A DNA stretch of 64,000 bases, from positions 2,587,082 to 2,651,081 of the forward strand of contig NZ_CBDCEO010000013.1 in NCBI RefSeq assembly GCF_965215815.1, read 5' to 3'. Under the pieces are notes generated by a model, which saw nothing but the letters and a program-made list of their open reading frames with translations, did no database searches and was not told where the DNA came from. Shown here in pieces: positions 34,757-44,307 of the stretch (positions within the stretch are counted from its first letter, which is position 1; every line of letters starts with the position of its first letter). This DNA comes from Poriferisodalis sp965215815 (lineage in GTDB: Bacteria > Actinomycetota > Acidimicrobiia > Acidimicrobiales > Poriferisodalaceae). The translations under genes and the position numbers were made by a program.

Positions 34757-37333
34757 CGGATGCCCGATGCCGACAGCACCTCTCCGTCCGCACACGCAGC
34801 CGATGAGGAAGCCGACGCCGTTTCGATGCTGAGCCCGTTTCGCGTCCTCGATCTCACCGACGAGCGAGGGCACCTCACCGGGGCGATCCTCGCTCAGATG
34901 GGTGCGGACGTCATCGCGATCGAACCGCCCGAAGGCTCAGCCGCACGCCGTTTGGGCCCCTTCGCCGGCGATGTCGAAGATTCCGAGCGGTCGCTGCATC
35001 ACTGGGCGTACAACCGAGGCAAGCGCAGCGTGGTGCTTGACCTGAGCAGCGACGAAGGCGCCGACCGACTGCGGGGGTTGGCCGCTGCGGCCGACATCCT
35101 GATCGAATCAGCCGGCCCGGGTGCGATGGATCGCTGCGGCCTCGGCTACGACGCTCTCGCCGACATCAACCCCGAGCTGGTGTACGTGTCGATCACGCCG
35201 TTCGGCGGCGACGGCCCCAAGGCTGGCTGGGCGGCATCGGATCTCACGTTGCAGGCGGCGGCGGTCAACATGGCGATGACCGGCGATGTCGACCGGCCGC
35301 CGCTGCGCACCGGCGGGCTGTACCCCCAGGCGTTCCACAACGCTGCTTCAGAAGCCGCCGGGGCTGCGCTCATCGCCCTGTGGGAGCGCCAGACCCGTTC
35401 AGGTCTCGGGCAGCACGTGGACATGTCGGCTGTGCAGAGCATGAACCAGGCCTGCCAGTCCTACGCGCTCTCGACGCCGATCGGCGCGACGCCACCCGTC
35501 CGCAGCGCCGGCGGCGTCATTGTCGAGGGTCTGCAGATCCAGCTCATGTGGCCGTGCGCAGACGGGCACGCCTCGGTGACGTTCCTGTTCGGGCCAGGAT
35601 TTCGAGCATTCACCCAGAGCCTCATGGACTGGGTGTACTCCGAGGGCTTCTGCGACGAGGCCACCCGGGACAAGAACTGGACCGAGTACGCCATGATGCT
35701 GCTCGACGGGCGCGAACCGGTCTCGGAATACGAGCGGCTCAAAGGCATCCTGGCCGAGTTCTTCGCCACGAAGACCAAAGCTGAGCTGCTTGACGCAGCG
35801 ATGACTCGCCGGGTGCTGATCACACCGGTGTGGACTGCCGACGAAGTCGTCGACTCCCATCAGTTGGCCGCCCGCGACTACTGGGAGACGGTCACGCACG
35901 ATCTCGGCGATTCGGGTGCGCTGGAGGTCACATACCCCGGCCAGTACGCCAAGTTCAGCGCTGCCCCGTTGCCACCACTCGGCCCCCCGCCCCGGCTGGG
36001 CGAGCACACCGACGAAGTTCTCGCCGAGGTTGCGCCCGAACCGAAGGTCACCCGCGTCGAGGCCACGGCCGCCGACGTGACTCGCCCGGTCCCGTCGACG
36101 GCACGGCCTCTTGAGAACGTCAAAGTGCTCGACTTCATGTGGGCGATGGCCGGACCGGCAGCGGCGCGTGTGCTTGCGGACTATGGCGCTGACATCATCC
36201 GCGTCGAGTCCGAGACCCGACTCGAAGTGGCTCGCTCGCTACAGCCGTTCCGCGACGACATCGGAGACCCCGAGTACTCAGCGCTCTACAACAACATGAA
36301 CGCCGGCAAGCGCGGCATCTGCCTGGACATGTCGCAGCCAGCGGCGCTGGACGTGATCTGGGATCTCATCGACTGGGCCGACGTGATCTTGGAGTCGTTC
36401 TCACCCAAGGCGATGGCGGGCTGGGGGATGAGCTGGCCCCAGGTGCGCGAGCGCCGGCCGGACGTGATCATGGCGTCGAGCTGTCTGATGGGCCAGACCG
36501 GTCCGTTGGCGATGTTGGCGGGCTTCGGCACGATGGCGGCCGCGATCTCGGGGTTCTTCTACCCGGTCGGCTGGCCCGATCGCGCCCCGTGTGGGCCGTT
36601 CGGCGCCTACACCGACTACACCTCGCCCAGATGGCTGGTGGCTGCGGTGATGGGAGCGCTCGAACATCGGCGGCGGACCGGAGAAGGCCAGTACATCGAC
36701 TTCTCCCAGGCTGAGTCGGCGCTGCACCTGATGGCCCCCGCGGTGCTCGACCGCACGGTCAACGGCCGTGTGGCCGAACGGGTCGGCAATCGCGACCGCC
36801 ACATCGCCCCGCAAGGCGTGTACCAGACCGCCTCGGGCGGACTTGCTGGCGACGTCGATGACAAGAATTGGGACGACAACTGGATCGCCATCTCATGCGT
36901 CGACGACACCCGGTGGCAGTCGCTCGTGGCGCAGATGGGCCGTGGCGACCTTGCAGAACTGACGCTTGCACAACGTCACGAACGCCACGACGAGCTCGAC
37001 GCAGTGATCTCGGCGTGGACTCGCCCTCAGGACGGCATGGCGCTGATGTACCGCTTGCAGGACGTCGGCGTGGCGTCGCACATCGTGCAGAACTCGCCCG
37101 AGTACACCGCCGACCCGCAAGTCATCCACCGGGGCCAGCACGTCGAGGTGGGCCACGCCAAGCAGGGCACCACCATCGTCGACGGCTCACGCTTCGTGCT
37201 GTCGCGAACCCCGGCGCAAGTCACCTACGGCGGTCCGACCCTTGGCGAGCACACCTTCGACATCCTCACCGAGGTGCTGGGCTACGACAGCGACCGAATC
37301 GCCGATCTCGCTGTCGCCGAACTGCTTGCCTGA
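34754..37333 (+). CDS. Two-domain family III CoA-transferase (CaiB/BaiF), paralogue 2
   Basis: An 859-residue paralogue of the preceding gene with the same two-domain layout and long near-identical stretches (for example GFFYPVGWPDRAP, YTDYTSPRWLVAAVM, VASHIVQNSPE). Catalytic Asp residues are kept in QHVDMS and QYIDFS. It differs mainly in the N-terminal 35 residues and in the region following the first domain. Tandem duplication is clear; divergence in the QLMWPCADGHASVTF-flanking regions may reflect different acyl groups. GTG 34754 or ATG 34760 may be used as start. Confidence 0.9.
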   Translation: MRMPDADSTSPSAHAADEEADAVSMLSPFRVLDLTDERGHLTGAILAQMGADVIAIEPPEGSAARRLGPFAGDVEDSERSLHHWAYNRGKRSVVLDLSSDEGADRLRGLAAAADILIESAGPGAMDRCGLGYDALADINPELVYVSITPFGGDGPKAGWAASDLTLQAAAVNMAMTGDVDRPPLRTGGLYPQAFHNAASEAAGAALIALWERQTRSGLGQHVDMSAVQSMNQACQSYALSTPIGATPPVRSAGGVIVEGLQIQLMWPCADGHASVTFLFGPGFRAFTQSLMDWVYSEGFCDEATRDKNWTEYAMMLLDGREPVSEYERLKGILAEFFATKTKAELLDAAMTRRVLITPVWTADEVVDSHQLAARDYWETVTHDLGDSGALEVTYPGQYAKFSAAPLPPLGPPPRLGEHTDEVLAEVAPEPKVTRVEATAADVTRPVPSTARPLENVKVLDFMWAMAGPAAARVLADYGADIIRVESETRLEVARSLQPFRDDIGDPEYSALYNNMNAGKRGICLDMSQPAALDVIWDLIDWADVILESFSPKAMAGWGMSWPQVRERRPDVIMASSCLMGQTGPLAMLAGFGTMAAAISGFFYPVGWPDRAPCGPFGAYTDYTSPRWLVAAVMGALEHRRRTGEGQYIDFSQAESALHLMAPAVLDRTVNGRVAERVGNRDRHIAPQGVYQTASGGLAGDVDDKNWDDNWIAISCVDDTRWQSLVAQMGRGDLAELTLAQRHERHDELDAVISAWTRPQDGMALMYRLQDVGVASHIVQNSPEYTADPQVIHRGQHVEVGHAKQGTTIVDGSRFVLSRTPAQVTYGGPTLGEHTFDILTEVLGYDSDRIADLAVAELLA

Positions 37334-37376
37334 TCGGCTACGTGTTCGCCGGCCCGAGTCGGCACGCGACGAGGAG

Positions 37377-40300
37377 TTACCAGGTGTCGACCATCGGGCG
37401 CTTCTTGCCGGTGCGTGGCGCCGGCTTCGGCGCTGAGAGCAGGGCCATGCGGACCCAATCGCGGCTCTCGGCGGGATCGATGACGTCGTCGACTTCGAAG
37501 AATGTGGCGGTGTTGACCGCCTTGCCGTGCTCGTACAGCCGGGCCACTCGCTTCTCGTAGTCGGCCTTGCGCTCTTCGGGATCCTCGATGGCCTCGAGCT
37601 CCCTGCGATAACCGAGCTTGACGAAGCCCTCGAGACCCATGCCGCCGAATTCGCCGGTCGGCCACGCCACAGTGAATGTCGGCGCCTTGAAACTGCCGCC
37701 TGCCATGGCCTGCGCGCCCAGGCCGTAGCCCTTGCGAAGCACGATGGTCATGAACGGCACATCCACGTTGGCCGCGGTCACGAACATGCGCGCTGCGTGG
37801 CGGACGGTTGCGTCGTACTCGGCTTGAGGGCCGACCATGATCCCGGGCGTGTCGCACAGGAACAGCAGCGGGATGTCGTGCGCGTCGCACAGCTGGATGA
37901 ACCGAGAGGCTTTGTCGCCTGTGTCAGCGTCCACAGCGCCGCCGAGGTGGTGGTTGTTGTTGGCGACCACGCCCACGGGCCGTCCCTCGATGCGCGCCAG
38001 CGCCGTGACGCAGCCTGGGCCCCAGCCACGTCGGATCTCCATCACCGAGCCGATGTCGCAGAGCTTGGTGATGACCTCGCGCACGTCGTAGGCGCGCAGC
38101 CGATTCTCAGGAATGACATGTCGCAGCTCGCGCTGGTCGTGGCATTCCCACGCGTCGATCGGGCCCTGGAAGTACGACAGGTACTGCTTGGCCGCCGCCA
38201 TGGCCTCTTCCTCGTCCCGCACGAGCACATCGATGACGCCGTTGGACCACTGCACGTCGACCGGACCGACTTCCTCGGGGCGGAAAACGCCCAAGCCGCC
38301 GCCCTCGATCATGGCGGGGCCGCCGACGCCGATGTTCGAGCCCTCGGTGGCGATGATGACGTCGCAGCAGCCCAGCAGCACAGCGTTTCCCGCGAAGCAG
38401 CGGCCATTGGTGATGCCCACCAGCGGAACGAGGCCGCTGAGCTGGGCGAAGTAGTTGAAAGCCCAGCAGTCGAGGCCTGAGCCGCCGATGCCGTCGGTGT
38501 CGCCGGGCCGTCCGCCGCCGCCCTCTGCCAGCAGCACGACCGGCAGCCGATTCTGCGCCGCGAGCTCGAACATGCGGTCCTTCTTGCGGTGGTTCTGCCC
38601 ACCCTGGGTGCCGGCGAGCACCATGTAGTCATACGACATCACCATCGTCTGGGAGTTCTCCACGCCGAAAAGGTCGCCGTTGACGCTGGCGATGCCCGCG
38701 ACCATGCCGTCGCCCTGGGTGTTGGCGATCAGGTCCTCCATGGAGCGGCGCTTGCGCTGCGCGGCAACCATCAGCGGGCTGTACTCCACGAAGGTGCCGG
38801 GATCGACGAGGTCGGCGACGTTCTCACGCGCAGTGCGGTGGCCGCGGCCGTGACGTTTCGCGACCGCCTCGGGCCTGCTCTCGTCGAAGCCCATGGCCCG
38901 TCGGCCCATGACTTCGGCCAGGTCAGGCCGGATGAAGTCCAAGTCGACCGCTGCGGCCGCCTCGGTGAGCGCGACGTCCACATCGGCTTCCTCGACGAAC
39001 AGCAGCGAGTGCCCCTCATAGACGATGTCGCCCGCGGCAACTCCCAGCATCCGTACGACTCCGGTGACCGTGGAGGTGACGACGTGCTCCATCTTCATCG
39101 CCTCCATCACCGCGACCTGTTGGCCCGCGGCAACCGCCTCGCCCTCGGCCACAGAGATCGAGACGATGGTGCCTTGCAGCGGAGCGGGCACGCCGACGCT
39201 GCCGTCGGGACCGGTGATCGTCGCCACCGGCGCACCGTGCAACGACGCAGTAGCACCGGCCATCGCCTGTGCGCGCACTGCGTCGGATGCGGCGCGGTCA
39301 CCGGCGGCGCCGTCAATGTCGCCGTAATTCAGCACGGCCAAGGGATCGTCGTCGACACGCGCCCCTGCAAGTCCGCCCGCGCCAGCGACAGCACTCGACG
39401 CTGCGGGCGCCCAAAGCGACGCGACGTCAGCGGCGGCGGCGCACAGCTCGGCCGCGTGGTCGGTGACGAATCGGGTGGTGATGTCGTTGGCGCTGACCTC
39501 TGGCCGGTCCATGAGCGCGGCCAGGAAACTCAAGTTGGTCGCGACGCCGTCGATGCGGAACTCACTGAGCGCTCGCCGGGTGCGCCGGACCGCGTCGGCG
39601 TAGTCACTGCTGCGGCTGTGGCCGATCACTTTGGCGAGCAATGAGTCGAAACTCGGATTCGTGCCGTAGCCCACAAAGCCGTAGGTGTCGGTGCGGATGC
39701 CCGGTCCGGTGGGCGGCTCGAACGCCGTCAGCGTGCCGCCACTGGGCCGGGCCGTGCCGTCGTCAATCATCGTTTCGGTGTTGACGCGGCACTGGATGGC
39801 GTGTCCGAGCGGGGCCCCGATGTCGGTCTGTGCCAGGCCCACGTCGGCCAGCGTCGCTCCGCCGGCGATCCGGAGCTGAGCTGCCACGAGGTCGACACCC
39901 GTCACCTCCTCGGTGACGGTGTGCTCTACCTGGATCCGAGCATTCACCTCGATGAACGCGACCGTGTCGGGATTGTCCGCGTCGACCAGAAACTCCCAAG
40001 TGCCCAGGCTGCGATATCCCGTTCCGGAGGCCATCGCCACCGCTGCATCGCAGACGCGCTGGCGCACGGACGGCGGCAGGCTGGGGGAGGGCGCGATCTC
40101 GACGATCTTCTGGTTCTGGCGCTGCAGCGTGCACTCACGCTCGCCGAGGTGCGATACCACCGCGCCGTCTCCGATGATCTGCACTTCGATGTGACGGGCA
40201 CGCTCGATGAGCCGTTCGACGTACACGTCGCCGAGGCCGAACGCCGCAGTCGCCTCGCTGATGCAGCGCTCGTAGGCGGCTTCGAGCTCATCGGGCCCCA

Positions 40301-40838
40301 GGACCGGCCGCATACCGCGGCCTCCACCGCCCGCAATGGCCTTGATCATCATCGGACCGTGCTCGGCGAAGAATGCAGCGGCTTCGTCGAGCGAGGTCGC
40401 ACCGTTCGTGGCCGGCACGAGGGGCACTCGGTGCTGCTCGGCAAGCCGCCGGGCAGCCACCTTGTCGCCGAACAGGGCGAGTTGGCCCGCCGTCGGGCCG
40501 ACGAACACCACGCCCGCCGCTTCGCAGGCCTCGGCGAGCGCTGGATTCTCCGCCAGGAAGCCGTAGCCGGGATGGATTGCGTCGCAGCCTGCCGCCACCG
40601 CCGCGCCGACAACTTGGTCGACGTCGAGGTACGGGGCTACGCCGCGGCCTTCGAGCGTGACGGCCTCGTCTGCGACGCGGGTATGCAGCGAAGCAGCATC
40701 ATCTGCGCCCGAGACCGCAACGGTGCCGATGCCCAGCTCGGCGGCGCCGCGCGCCACCCGCACGGCGATTTCCCCCCGGTTTGCAATCAACAGCTTCTTC
40801 AGGCCCATCGGTGCTGTCTCCGTGTTCGCAGTCATCAT
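37377..40838 (-). CDS. Fused acyl-CoA carboxylase (biotin carboxylase, BCCP and carboxyltransferase)
   Basis: An 1153-residue single-chain carboxylase. Residues 1-455 are biotin carboxylase (LIANRGEIAVRV, AIAGGGGRGM ATP-grasp loop, EVNARIQVEHTVTE). After a linker, a biotinyl domain has the biotin Lys in MEAMKMEH (about residue 580). Residues about 640-1153 are a carboxyltransferase (YDYMVLAGTQGGQNHRKKDR, NNNHHLGGAVDADTGDK, DTPGIMVG, WPTGEFGGMGLEG, ending PMVDTW). Usually these are two or three genes. It probably carboxylates acetyl-, propionyl- or a branched acyl-CoA; the specificity cannot be read. ATG 40838 or the next codon's ATG; the longer frame is less likely. It converges on the CoA-transferase pair. 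Confidence 0.92.
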   Translation of the reverse strand: MMTANTETAPMGLKKLLIANRGEIAVRVARGAAELGIGTVAVSGADDAASLHTRVADEAVTLEGRGVAPYLDVDQVVGAAVAAGCDAIHPGYGFLAENPALAEACEAAGVVFVGPTAGQLALFGDKVAARRLAEQHRVPLVPATNGATSLDEAAAFFAEHGPMMIKAIAGGGGRGMRPVLGPDELEAAYERCISEATAAFGLGDVYVERLIERARHIEVQIIGDGAVVSHLGERECTLQRQNQKIVEIAPSPSLPPSVRQRVCDAAVAMASGTGYRSLGTWEFLVDADNPDTVAFIEVNARIQVEHTVTEEVTGVDLVAAQLRIAGGATLADVGLAQTDIGAPLGHAIQCRVNTETMIDDGTARPSGGTLTAFEPPTGPGIRTDTYGFVGYGTNPSFDSLLAKVIGHSRSSDYADAVRRTRRALSEFRIDGVATNLSFLAALMDRPEVSANDITTRFVTDHAAELCAAAADVASLWAPAASSAVAGAGGLAGARVDDDPLAVLNYGDIDGAAGDRAASDAVRAQAMAGATASLHGAPVATITGPDGSVGVPAPLQGTIVSISVAEGEAVAAGQQVAVMEAMKMEHVVTSTVTGVVRMLGVAAGDIVYEGHSLLFVEEADVDVALTEAAAAVDLDFIRPDLAEVMGRRAMGFDESRPEAVAKRHGRGHRTARENVADLVDPGTFVEYSPLMVAAQRKRRSMEDLIANTQGDGMVAGIASVNGDLFGVENSQTMVMSYDYMVLAGTQGGQNHRKKDRMFELAAQNRLPVVLLAEGGGGRPGDTDGIGGSGLDCWAFNYFAQLSGLVPLVGITNGRCFAGNAVLLGCCDVIIATEGSNIGVGGPAMIEGGGLGVFRPEEVGPVDVQWSNGVIDVLVRDEEEAMAAAKQYLSYFQGPIDAWECHDQRELRHVIPENRLRAYDVREVITKLCDIGSVMEIRRGWGPGCVTALARIEGRPVGVVANNNHHLGGAVDADTGDKASRFIQLCDAHDIPLLFLCDTPGIMVGPQAEYDATVRHAARMFVTAANVDVPFMTIVLRKGYGLGAQAMAGGSFKAPTFTVAWPTGEFGGMGLEGFVKLGYRRELEAIEDPEERKADYEKRVARLYEHGKAVNTATFFEVDDVIDPAESRDWVRMALLSAPKPAPRTGKKRPMVDTW

Positions 40839-41058
40839 TGCCAGCCGTGGTGGCCGTCCACCGCGTGGCCGCGGCAATCCGAGCGCACAAATGTCGCTGC
40901 GCGTGTTTACCGCAGACTGCCTCGGTCGCGTCGATTGAGCGTCACGCGGACGCGTGGCCTATGCGAATTCCGGCTGTCGCACAGCACGAAACATGAAGTG
41001 CTGTCCATCACATAAATGCGACGAATTCATGGGCCGCGGGTACCCTGCGCGGCGCCTT

Positions 41059-41934
41059 ATGGCGACAACTATGACCAGCGACTCCTCCGCGAGCCTGTTG
41101 CAGGCGTACCGCTCGGTTCGGGCGCACACCGACTTGCTCACCGCCTGGTGACCCTGGGCCTGCATCACGAGCAGCAGCACCAAGAGCTGATCCTCATGGA
41201 CATCAAGCACGTGCTGTCGTGCAACCCGGCCCTGTGGCCTGCGTATCGCGCGCCAGGCGAGGCGGCACCCGCCGCACGCACCCGCGCCGACGCAAGCGCC
41301 GTGAAGTGCGTGGGCGAAACCCGCTGGGCCAGCTTCGATGGCGGGGAAGTCGCTGTCGGCCACGATGACTGTGGCTTCGCGTTCGACAACGAGGGGCCTC
41401 GCCACCGAGTGCTGACCGAGCCATTCCGGCTGGCCGAGTGCCCGGTCACGTGCGCGCAGTGGCTGGAGTTCATTGCCGACGGCGGCTACGAGACGTCGAC
41501 GCTGTGGCTTGCCGACGGCTGGGGCCAGCGGTTGGCCCACGGCTGGGAGGCACCGTCGTACTGGCATCTCGCCGACGACGGCTGGCAGGTGTTCACGCTC
41601 GAGGGCCTCAAGGCCGTTGCGCCCGACGAGCCGGTGTGCCATCTGTCGTACTACGAGGCCGACGCGTTCGCCCGCTGGGCTGGCGCCCGGCTGCCCACCG
41701 AGTTCGAATGGGAGCACGCTGCGGTGGGTTTGCCCCGGAAGGGGAACATCGGCAGCTGCGCCGGTCTGCATCCCGTGCCGGCCAAGAGTCCCACGACGGC
41801 CCTTGGCAATGAGCCGGTCGAACTCCAGCAGATGTACGGCGATGTCTGGGAATGGACGTCCCACGTATCGCAACTTCTTCCACCCCCACACCCGCTGGCA
41901 CTTCTCGGGCCTGCGTCTCGCCGCCGACGCCTGA
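41059..41934 (+). pseudogene. egtB: egtB remnant with internal deletions (ergothioneine sulfoxide synthase)
   Basis: Parts of a non-mycobacterial-type EgtB are recognisable in shifting frames. The N-terminus ASLLQAYRSVRAHTDLLTA is in one frame (from ATG 41059 or 41071). At about 41148 it jumps to LVTLGLHHEQQHQELILMDI in another frame, so most of the DinB-like domain (over 100 residues) is missing. The FGE-sulfatase-like domain then reads well to YGDVWEWTS, after which about 40-50 residues are missing and the end TYRNFFHPHTRWHFSGLRLAADA is in a third frame, stopping at 41934. The deletion endpoints sit on short repeats (ACGTccc/ACGTatc). EgtB joins Cys derivatives to hercynine; this copy cannot be functional as written. 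Confidence 0.8.
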
Positions 41935-42821
41935 TGACGCACCAAGACGCGGCCGCGCCCGCGGCCGTGGAGCCCGTGATCGACAACTGGCTCGATGCCG
42001 GATGGGCAGATCGGGAACTGCGTGCGGATGTCTCCGTGGGACTGTCGTCGAGCCCCAAGGAGCTGCCGCCGAAGTGGTTCTACGACGAGCGCGGCAGCGA
42101 ACTGTTCGACCAGATCACCCGTCTCGACGAGTACTACCCGACCCGCCGCGAGCGGGAGATCCTCGAACGGGAAGCCGATGCCATCGTGACGGCTTCGGGA
42201 GCCGACTGTCTCGCGGAGCTCGGATCCGGTACTTCAACGAAGACGCGCATCCTGCTCGATGCGTTCGCGACCGCCGGCCAGCTCCGCCGGTACGTGCCGT
42301 TCGACAACAGCGCAGCGACGTTGCGCAACGCAGCAACGGAACTGGTCCAGGCGTACCCGCGTCTGCGGGTGCATGGCGTCGTCGGCGCGATGCAGACCGG
42401 TGACACGTTCCTGCTGGGCACCGACCTCGTCAAAGACGCCGATCGTCTTGTAGCCGCCTACGACGACGCGGCGGGCGTCACGGCGCAGTTCAACCTCAAC
42501 GTGCTCTCGGTGCTCAATCGCAGGCTCGGCGCGGACTTCGACCTCGACGCTTTCGAGCACGAGGCAGTGTTCGATGCCGGCAATGAGTGGATCGAGATGC
42601 GCTTGCATTCCACCCGGGCCCAACGAGTGCACATCCCGGCCCTTGAGATGACCGTCGACTTCGCGAGAAGGGAGCGGATGCGCACGGAACTAAGCGCCAA
42701 ATTCCGCCCTGAGCGAGTGCGCGCCGAACTCGACGCTGTGGGCCTGGTCGTTCAGCGAATGTGGACCGATGACGACGGCGACTACGCCCTCACCCTTGCT
42801 CGCCGCGTCCGACGAGCCTGA
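41934..42821 (+). pseudogene. egtD: egtD with an in-frame central deletion (histidine methyltransferase)
   Basis: The frame of 295 residues is EgtD-like at both ends: PKELPPKWFYDERGSELFDQ, RLDEYYPTRREREIL, AELGSGTSTKTRILLDAF, then TGDTFLLGTDLVKDADRLVAAYDDAAGVTA (shown in parts) and SAKFRPERVRAEL. EgtD enzymes are about 320 residues; here roughly 45 residues are absent between HGVVG and AMQTGDTF, the segment that normally holds the GDF and FLGSTIGN parts of the SAM pocket. EgtD trimethylates histidine to hercynine. With that segment gone it is probably inactive. Its ATG overlaps the egtB stop (TGATG), as in intact operons. Confidence 0.78.
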
Positions 42822-42840
42822 CCGGTCGGCCTGTCGCCGG

Positions 42841-43494
42841 CTACCAGCCGTTGACGTGGACGAATTGGTCGAACGGCTTGCGGCGGCCGGGCTTGAAGTC
42901 GGTGCCGATGGTGTGCGCGACCGGCAGCAGCGCCACCTGCTGGACGTCGTCGTAGGGGATGCCCAAGATCTCGGCGACTTCCTGCTCGCGGGCCAGGTGC
43001 ACCGTGGTCCAGCAGGTGCCCAGGCCTCGGTTGCGCGCCGCGAGGCAGAAGCTCCAGGCGCCCTGGATGACCGAACCCCAGCGCAGCGCTTGCAGCCCCG
43101 CGGGCGCGCCGTCGAGGCGGCCTTCGATGCACGGGATGAAGATGGCCGGTGTGCGTGGGAAGTTCTCTGCGAGGTAGCGGGCCGAGTCCATCATCCGGAC
43201 CCAGTCGGCTCGTGCCGCTGGGTCAGTCTCGGCGGCCGCGGCTTTGGCCAGGTAGTTGTCGTCGATCCGGCCCAACCAGACCTCTTGGTAGATCGTCCCG
43301 ACGGCACGGCACTGCTCCGGGTCGGTCGAAACGACGAAGTGCCAGTCCTGGCGCAGCGATCCGGTGGGAGCTTGGAGCGCCAGTTCGAGGCATTCCCGCA
43401 GGGTTGCGGGGTCGACGGGGCGGTCGAAGTCCAGTCGCCGCCGCACGGCCCGCGTGGTGGCCAGCACCTCGTCAGCGCTGAGAGACAGCGTCAT
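42841..43494 (-). CDS. Nitroreductase-family FMN oxidoreductase
   Basis: A 217-residue nitroreductase-fold protein. The N-terminal TTRAVRRRLDFDRPVD carries the Arg-rich FMN-phosphate site, followed by CLELALQAPTGSLRQDWHFVV, a middle SVIQGAWSFCLAARNRGLGTCWTT and a C-terminal LLPVAHTIGTDFKPGRRKPFDQ. Members reduce nitro groups, quinones or flavins with NAD(P)H. It is followed nine bases downstream of the SCO6745-family gene on the same strand and may be co-transcribed. It converges with egtD. Could serve as a flavin reductase for the monooxygenase genes elsewhere; inference only. Confidence 0.87.
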   Translation of the reverse strand: MTLSLSADEVLATTRAVRRRLDFDRPVDPATLRECLELALQAPTGSLRQDWHFVVSTDPEQCRAVGTIYQEVWLGRIDDNYLAKAAAAETDPAARADWVRMMDSARYLAENFPRTPAIFIPCIEGRLDGAPAGLQALRWGSVIQGAWSFCLAARNRGLGTCWTTVHLAREQEVAEILGIPYDDVQQVALLPVAHTIGTDFKPGRRKPFDQFVHVNGW

Positions 43495-43503
43495 CGGTCA
43501 GCG

Positions 43504-44238
43504 CTAGCTGGCGAGAGCGGCTTCGATGGTGGCGACGCCGTCGGTGAGCGCCGTGGCTTCGGCGCCGTCGAGCACCCCATAGATCGGCGCCAACAGCTCG
43601 TCGGTGAGTGCCTCAGCGGCTTCCCAGCGAGCCCGATCGTCGTCAGTTACCTCGACATCGTCGGTCCAGCCGAACATCGCCACGTCGTCGGGGCGGCGGA
43701 TCCGGTGAGCTGTCTCGGGGCTCAGACCCGACGCCACGACCGCCACCAAGTGCAGGCTTCCCCGCAACTCGCGCAGGACGGCCACGTTCTGGAACGCGCG
43801 CGCAGCAGTGTCATCGTTGCGGGGTTCTGCTGCCGTGCCGGCGAACAGGGCCTGGCCTGCACAATTCGCCAAGCCCGCAGCGATCACCTTGTCGGCGGCA
43901 GCGTTGAAGGGGTCAAGGCCCTCGACGTCACCGAGCTTGGAGGCACCGAAGGCTCCGGCGCACTCCATGTAGAGCGTCCCGGCCTCACGCGCTGGCATCA
44001 CTTCCTTGGCGGAGTTCCAGATCTTGGAAGCCAGACCGAAGTTGAAATAGCCGAACGCGCTGTGCACGACTTCGGCCTCGACATCGCCGAGCACGCCGCC
44101 ACGGCCCAGGAAATACAGGCGGAAGCCGTCGAGGCCTGCTTCCTTGCCCCGCGCAAGCGTGCCGGGATCGAAATAGAAGCTCGAGCCCAGTGCGGCGATG
44201 GGCGGCGAGACGGTGCGGACGAGATCAAGTGTTTCCAT
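43504..44238 (-). CDS. SCO6745-family protein, function unknown
   Basis: A 244-residue protein matching the pattern of the actinobacterial SCO6745 family: a GLDGFRLYFLGRGGVLGDV-type stretch, VVHSAFGYFNFG, a central GQALFAGTAAEP, an RELRGSLHLVAVVASGL helix, a PDDVAMFGW segment and the terminal region with LDGAEATALTDGVATIEAAL. The family is almost all helical and widespread in actinobacteria without known role. It has no transmembrane segment. ATG 44238 gives METLDLVRTV; the upstream start adds six residues. It sits before the nitroreductase gene in the same direction. Confidence 0.7.
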   Translation of the reverse strand: METLDLVRTVSPPIAALGSSFYFDPGTLARGKEAGLDGFRLYFLGRGGVLGDVEAEVVHSAFGYFNFGLASKIWNSAKEVMPAREAGTLYMECAGAFGASKLGDVEGLDPFNAAADKVIAAGLANCAGQALFAGTAAEPRNDDTAARAFQNVAVLRELRGSLHLVAVVASGLSPETAHRIRRPDDVAMFGWTDDVEVTDDDRARWEAAEALTDELLAPIYGVLDGAEATALTDGVATIEAALAS

Positions 44239-44307
44239 GGAGCGACAGTGTGGCACTGCGCCCCCGGTCTTGCTCCAGGGCTGCCTCAGCCGTGCTGCAC
44301 CGCCCCC

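Noticed and set aside
41016..42821. Single 601-residue EgtB-EgtD fusion protein
   Set aside because: The apparent fusion arises because a deletion shifted egtB into the frame of egtD; the true egtB end and its stop at 41934 are visible in another frame.
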